DNA from: Macrotrachela quadricornifera
Taxonomy: Eukaryota > Rotifera > Eurotatoria > Philodinida > Philodinidae
NCBI GenBank assembly: GCA_022393335.1
Contig: JAJEKB010020807.1
Span: 207,059-271,058 of the forward strand
Reading direction: 5' to 3'
DNA length: 64,000 nt
Below, in pieces: positions 60,059 through 64,000 of this stretch. The position numbers and the translations under genes were made by a program. Numbering within the stretch: position 1 is the first letter of the stretch; each line of letters starts with the position of its first letter. The notes below the pieces were generated by a model. It was not told the DNA's origin. It was given only the letters and a program-made list of their open reading frames with translations, and ran no database searches.

Positions 60059-60509
60059 ATGTTGACAATAAAATTTCTTTTTATATTCATCTTCTGCAGT
60101 AGTTCAGTTCTAAGTAAGTTACGAGCCTTACTTATAATTTCGGTTAATTAAACTATTTCAGGTAATCTTGTACCGTTTCATCGCTATGCAAAGAGTATCT
60201 ATGATCATTTCTATACCACAAATGTCAATGAAATTGAAGCTACTACAGTTGGCTCTATTGGTCGTTACGGTTACACCTAGGAGGGTGTTTGCTTGTAAAG
60301 TTTACGACGCGCCTGATCCTGAATCACTTGTCACCACTCCTTTATATCGGTATCTTAATAGTGGTGGTAATGACTTCTATACAACTTCGTGGAATGAAAT
60401 TGGTACGATAACATCTGATGTACTGGGTAAATTTGGTTATAAGTATGAGGACATTACTGGATATGTAGTTGTAGATAATCCTCAGTCATCAGCACCCACT
60501 ACTTGTTAA
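60059..60509 (+). pseudogene. Secreted DUF5648-repeat protein, with stop and frameshift
   Basis: Exon 1 (60059-60113) encodes a signal peptide (MLTIKFLFIFIFCSSSVLS). A 48-bp intron leads to exon 2 (60162-60509). Exon 2 begins NLVPFHRYAKSIYDHFYTTN with a YTTN-NEIE pattern typical of DUF5648, a short extracellular repeat of unknown role often found beside enzymes. At 60278-60280 an in-frame TAG stands where the family has Tyr (GYTYEG), and one extra T near 60288-60290 shifts the frame. After the shift the reading continues normally with FACKVYDA, TPLYRYLNSGGNDFYTT and NEIG, ending at 60509. Two lesions within about 12 bases of otherwise good sequence suggest either a young pseudogene or local sequence error. 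An AATAAA follows near 60594. Confidence 0.7.
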
Positions 60510-61369
60510 ATGAATTGTCATTCATTGTTTAATACGAACTTGTTGCTGTCTATAACACAAATATTGTATTCAAGAATAATGTTTGACTTCACAAATAAAT
60601 TTATCTTTATAAGATGTTTTTTTTAGTGTATAATTTTTGTTTGTTGCATATGGTAGTGAATGCATCGAACTTCAAAATATCAAGATGATCCACAAAATAA
60701 TTACACGACTTTCATCAAGTTAATTTAAAAGTCATTTGTTTTTCGTCAATCTCAACTTGTCATGGACAGACTAACAGACAATGAGAGCAATGGTTTACAT
60801 CGAAAAGACGAATTTCGGAGCACAAGATATCTTACGTTCTCTTGGTCATATTTTTTTATTTTAAGAGATCCATTCCATAAGGCTGACAAATTTATAGTTG
60901 AGCGACACTTTAGATAAGATACTTGAAAACGAAAGAAAAACCGCAGTTGAAAGGGTGGTCATTTCCATCGAAGCCCAAACGGTGATAGCAATCAATATTG
61001 TTTATCATTATATTTTTCCGTTTTATGACATATCGTAAACGGTTATCTTAACGGCTGTTATTTTTGAATTGTTTGCGATCATGTAAAGGCCGTTTTATAT
61101 GACATAAGAAGTCAGCAAAAAGTTTACTTTATATAACAATTAATAATGAAAATTGGAAAAAAAAATGTTGAAGAAAAAAAGAACATATATTCTTTATCCA
61201 CTGAGTGTTTGCTCTCTTTCTCTTATCTCTACTAGATGGCTTATTCTTTGATGGTAAATATATTTCTCATTCTTTTTTAACAAAAGAATATTATTTTCAT
61301 TAGTAAAGTTAACGAACCCATTCATTTATTTTTCCGAAATGTAAGATCAATGAAAACAATTATAACAAG
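60510..61369. other. Intergenic, no gene recognised
   Basis: AT-rich. A loosely palindromic stretch near 60960-61110 contains repeated AACGG and CCGTTTTAT words but no clear element ends. Confidence 0.35.
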
Positions 61370-62210
61370 AAAGAGTCTTCAAATTCTATATGCAACAAAA
61401 ATATCATCATTGTCCACTTTGATCATTGCCATGACTCGGACAATAGTAAGTAATAAGTTAACTGCAAAAAATTGACTAAGAGCGTGTATGTCATATTCAT
61501 CTACATCATTGAGTAATATCAGATACTTCTCTTGAAAGATAAATAATTGGCCATGGTAGTTTCGTCCATTGAGTGTACTTTCGCAGAAAACAACAGCAAT
61601 GAGTCACCAAACAAGCACAATATTTTTGAGATCAAGGAAAACTCAAAAAAAAACAATCACCTTCAAAGAATAGAAAAATGAGAAACATCAATGGCTAACG
61701 GATGATTCGTTACATCAAATTGGTCGCATAAATAAATATAAGAATCGTCTTGAAGTAAACGGTGTTCATCTCTAAGGCGGTATAAGTATTCAACTAGAAT
61801 ACTATATGTCAGAAGAACGTTTCGTTGAATGCTGTTCTGTTTTGATCTTATAGTTGTTCAACCATGTGTACTTAGATTGTCTTGTCAAATCGGACACTAC
61901 AGGCTGTTGGTGAAATATCTGCTTGTTGAATTATTTGATTACATGTCGACTTATCAGACAAGACACCATAATCTGCAGATAAAATGAACAATTACTTCAA
62001 AATACCTTTTAATGTACCCATAGAAAATGAAGAAGAAAATGAATACAATAAATACTCTCTTCAGCTACATGTAATTTGACATAGAAGTAGTTCGGTTGAA
62101 GGATCTTCAAAATGGTTGGCTTTAAAACAATTTGTACAACAAAGATGATTTCGTAGACTTTAAATATGCTTCTCTCCTAAACCGACTTGAAAATATTTTC
62201 CATTGATTGA
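61370..62210 (-). CDS. Unrecognised gene or gene remnant (several coding-like segments)
   Basis: Read on the minus strand, four stretches look protein-coding in order: about 62200-62065 (RNHLCCTNCFKANHFEDPS then ELLLCQITC), 61986-61870 (after an acceptor CTGCAG: DYGVLSDKSTCNQIIQQADI), 61825-61672 (SILVEYLYRLRDEHRLLQDD then YIYLCDQFDVTNHPLAI), and about 61610-61400 (NGRNYHGQLFIFQEKYLILL, then DEYDIHALSQFFAVNLL). Donors and acceptors could not be joined without stops, so it may be a decayed gene or one with introns I cannot place. The CC..C pattern at the start could be a metal site. No family recognised. Confidence 0.3.
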
Positions 62211-63123
62211 TTTGTAAGATGAAATTTGTCAATTGTAAGTCTTAAAGTGATCAATAAACTGACTGAGATTCATGTAAGATAAATATGCAAGTTCGTTATA
62301 GAGCTGATAGTGTAGAGTTTTTTGGTTGTACTATCGCCGTTTCTATCTCTATTCCATTTAAATTAATTTAAAAAAATGATCGATGAGATCGTAGTGTAAT
62401 AGGACATACAAATATTGTATCTGAATAATAGCCAAGCGTTAAAGACGCATAAAAGTTGTGCAATTTCGAAGCCTTTTTGCGTTCTTTTCAACAAAACCTT
62501 TGTATGAAAAAAAAAATCATGGTTACTCCGAAACAATAAGAATCAGTTTCATGTCGCACTATTGATACACGCCACAAATGTCAGGAGAAAAATTGCGTGT
62601 TCTCTTTTTTCTCTAGTGATTTTGGCGTCCATAAACAACAGAATGCAAAAGTGAGTTTGAATGACTACTATATTTTCCGCCGTAGTGTATCTACAAGGTG
62701 CTAGGACTTCCCCCACATTGACGAAATATTGCAATGTCTTCTAATACAAGAGAAACAAATGGTATTGTAACAATGGTAAGTCACCAAAATTGTTAGTGAA
62801 TGGTTTTTTCCTGTTCTTTGATTACTCATTGTTCTTCGTCATCTGTGAAACTCTCCAAAACATGCAATCACTGTGTATGTTTGCTTTCTCTTTTCACGTT
62901 TTTTCCCTCGTCCTACCATCGAATGAACTGAAACAAAATACTTTCTCGTATTTTCGAAATTACACGCCTTTGAGTAACGGTGAATTAATAAAGCGAATAT
63001 TGTGAGTCATCCATTGGAAAAAACAGCAGATGAAAATGTTATTTAAACTGATTTTTGGTTACTGTCTTACTGAATACGACTTTTTCAGATTCTTATACGG
63101 TATATCGAACTATTCAAACAACA
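62211..63123. other. Upstream region of the GTPase gene; one possible exon
   Basis: A short ATG-led stretch at 62734-62775 (MSSNTRETNGIVTM) ends in a perfect GTAAGT donor, and an acceptor (TTTTTCAG) ends at 63088. Joining them directly does not keep the frame of the next exon, so this may be a 5' alternative exon or coincidence. The rest is AT-rich. Confidence 0.35.
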
Positions 63124-63965
63124 ATGTCTGGTTTAGGTGATTATTTCTACTGTTCAGCATGTGTCACAGACAACGGATCCCAAGATCGACTCAGTATCCC
63201 CTCAATAGTAAGTTGATGTATCTAACATTACATGAACTTTTGAGAAATGTTTTCACCTTGAAAAAGAGAAGTTTGTTTTTAATTGTCGAATGCTACGCCC
63301 AGATGGATGAAGTTAATCAGATTTGGTCAGATTTGATCAGTCAATAGAATTCGATTGGATTCCCTCTAGGGTCCTACCAAATTTTTTTGGCTTCCAATTT
63401 CTTTATTTTATGCAGAGATGGGCAAGTGCGGACTTTTTCGAGTACGAGTATTTCGAGCATTTTGCCCATCTCTGATTTTATGTTGTTTTGGACTTCCGAA
63501 ACTTTGAAGTGTCATTGAAGTATGTACTCCTGTAATTGAGCTTTTCCCCCCTTGGATAAGTTACACAGAGAGAACCCGAATAAGAACACTCGACGTATAC
63601 ACTCAAAATGTCGAACTTTTTGATTTTCAATCTATTTTCGTATTTAACTAATGAGTACTCGCTTAATTACGTACGTAATTAGTACTAGATCGTAACACCA
63701 GGAATCCCAATATGACTCTGTCAGCCGGATTTCGACAAATTTGCTACAGGATACTGTTTGATTTTTATTGGATTTTGATAGAATCCAATAAGAATTATAT
63801 TCAATTCGCGTCTATAATATTGGCTGATAAGTATAAATTTTTGTGTGATTATGTATCTAACGAGATACATTATTTGACTTGTCTTTCTAGAACAATGATC
63901 CTAAAACAACAAGACACGAACGTCCTCTCAAAATATTGCTTATTGGTGATAGCGGAGTAGGCAAG
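63124..63965 (+). CDS. Small GTPase (Rab/Ras superfamily), 5' part only
   Basis: Exon 63124-63207 (MSGLGDYFYCSACVTDNGSQ and following) ends in a GTAAGT donor. After a 683-bp intron, exon 63891-63965 reads NNDPKTTRHERPLKILLIGD, then SGVGK, and is followed by a GTATC donor. LKILLIGDSGVGK is the P-loop (G1) that binds GTP phosphates in Rab-type GTPases; the expected Ser/Thr comes from the next exon, outside the window. The first exon is tentative because its 28 residues do not resemble known Rab N termini, although the frame is kept across the junction and is open back to an acceptor at 63088. The gene continues past 64000. Confidence 0.6.
63413..63474. mobile_element. 62-bp hAT-type micro-element in the GTPase intron
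   Basis: Ends CAGAGATGGGCAA and TTGCCCATCTCTG are exact inverted repeats, and the 8-bp word ATTTTATG flanks both sides (63405-63412 and 63475-63482). Termini and duplication length are those of hAT transposons. At 62 bp it retains little beyond the ends. The end sequence resembles the hAT-type end at 20600. Confidence 0.85.
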
Positions 63966-64000
63966 GTATCATAGATTGTTTGAAGAGAAAATTTTTGTTT

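Noticed and set aside
1..64000. tRNA, rRNA or CRISPR features
   Set aside because: No tRNA box motifs in a cloverleaf context, rRNA signatures or regularly spaced direct repeats with unique spacers were recognised by eye.

Overview
This window is animal nuclear DNA: AT-rich, gene-poor and crowded with transposon debris. A bdelloid rotifer is the best guess. The reasons are many spliceosomal introns of only about 48-81 bp, a decayed F-box/leucine-rich-repeat gene of a type I associate with bdelloids, a DUF5648-type secreted repeat protein, an orphan rhodopsin-like GPCR and a highly divergent Cys-loop channel. Genus cannot be decided from sequence alone. No tRNA, rRNA, CRISPR or bacterial operon was seen. 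Gene models were built by hand from open frames plus GT-AG splice sites, because most genes are split into short exons.

Layout. 1-14.6 kb is almost pure repeat: hairpin and foldback elements (46-250, 1009-1772, 4690-5305, 5316-6232, 6793-7770), degenerate minisatellites, a complete non-autonomous hAT-type element with an 8-bp target duplication (8814-10699), and a broken Tc1/mariner copy with inverted repeats of about 195 bp (11635-13405) nested in a larger terminal-inverted-repeat element. 15.7-17.2 kb has a U-box plus tyrosine-kinase-like fusion gene. 17.4-20.6 kb has piggyBac relics, an AATCGATT-rich block and a 28-bp minisatellite. 22.3-23.1 kb has an MSP-domain gene. 25.1-26.85 kb is a Helitron-like element with a piggyBac relic inside it. 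27.4-28.35 kb has a helical gene with two hydrophobic segments. 29.1-31.4 kb (minus strand) has a papain-family protease with an unusual C-terminal domain and a 20-nt microexon. 31.5-44.1 kb is an AT-rich desert with a mariner fossil and palindromic elements.

44.2-46.1 kb has a three-exon Cys-loop receptor subunit. 46.1-52.7 kb is mostly dispersed repeats, including three evenly spaced 58-bp GC-rich hairpins with a fourth copy near 59.3 kb. 53.07-54.0 kb has a seven-helix receptor. 54.48-55.12 kb is a piggyBac-type miniature element. 55.95-57.55 kb is an F-box/LRR pseudogene. 60.06-60.5 kb is a DUF5648 gene with a stop and a frameshift. 61.4-62.2 kb (minus strand) holds unrecognised coding-like segments. 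The window ends inside a small-GTPase gene whose intron carries a 62-bp hAT-type micro-element.

The genes do not form an obvious pathway. Several encode signalling or surface proteins (kinase/E3 fusion, channel, GPCR, GTPase); the rest are a protease, a membrane-contact-type domain and secreted or unknown proteins. The regional story is nested transposon insertion and gene decay around a few intact genes.
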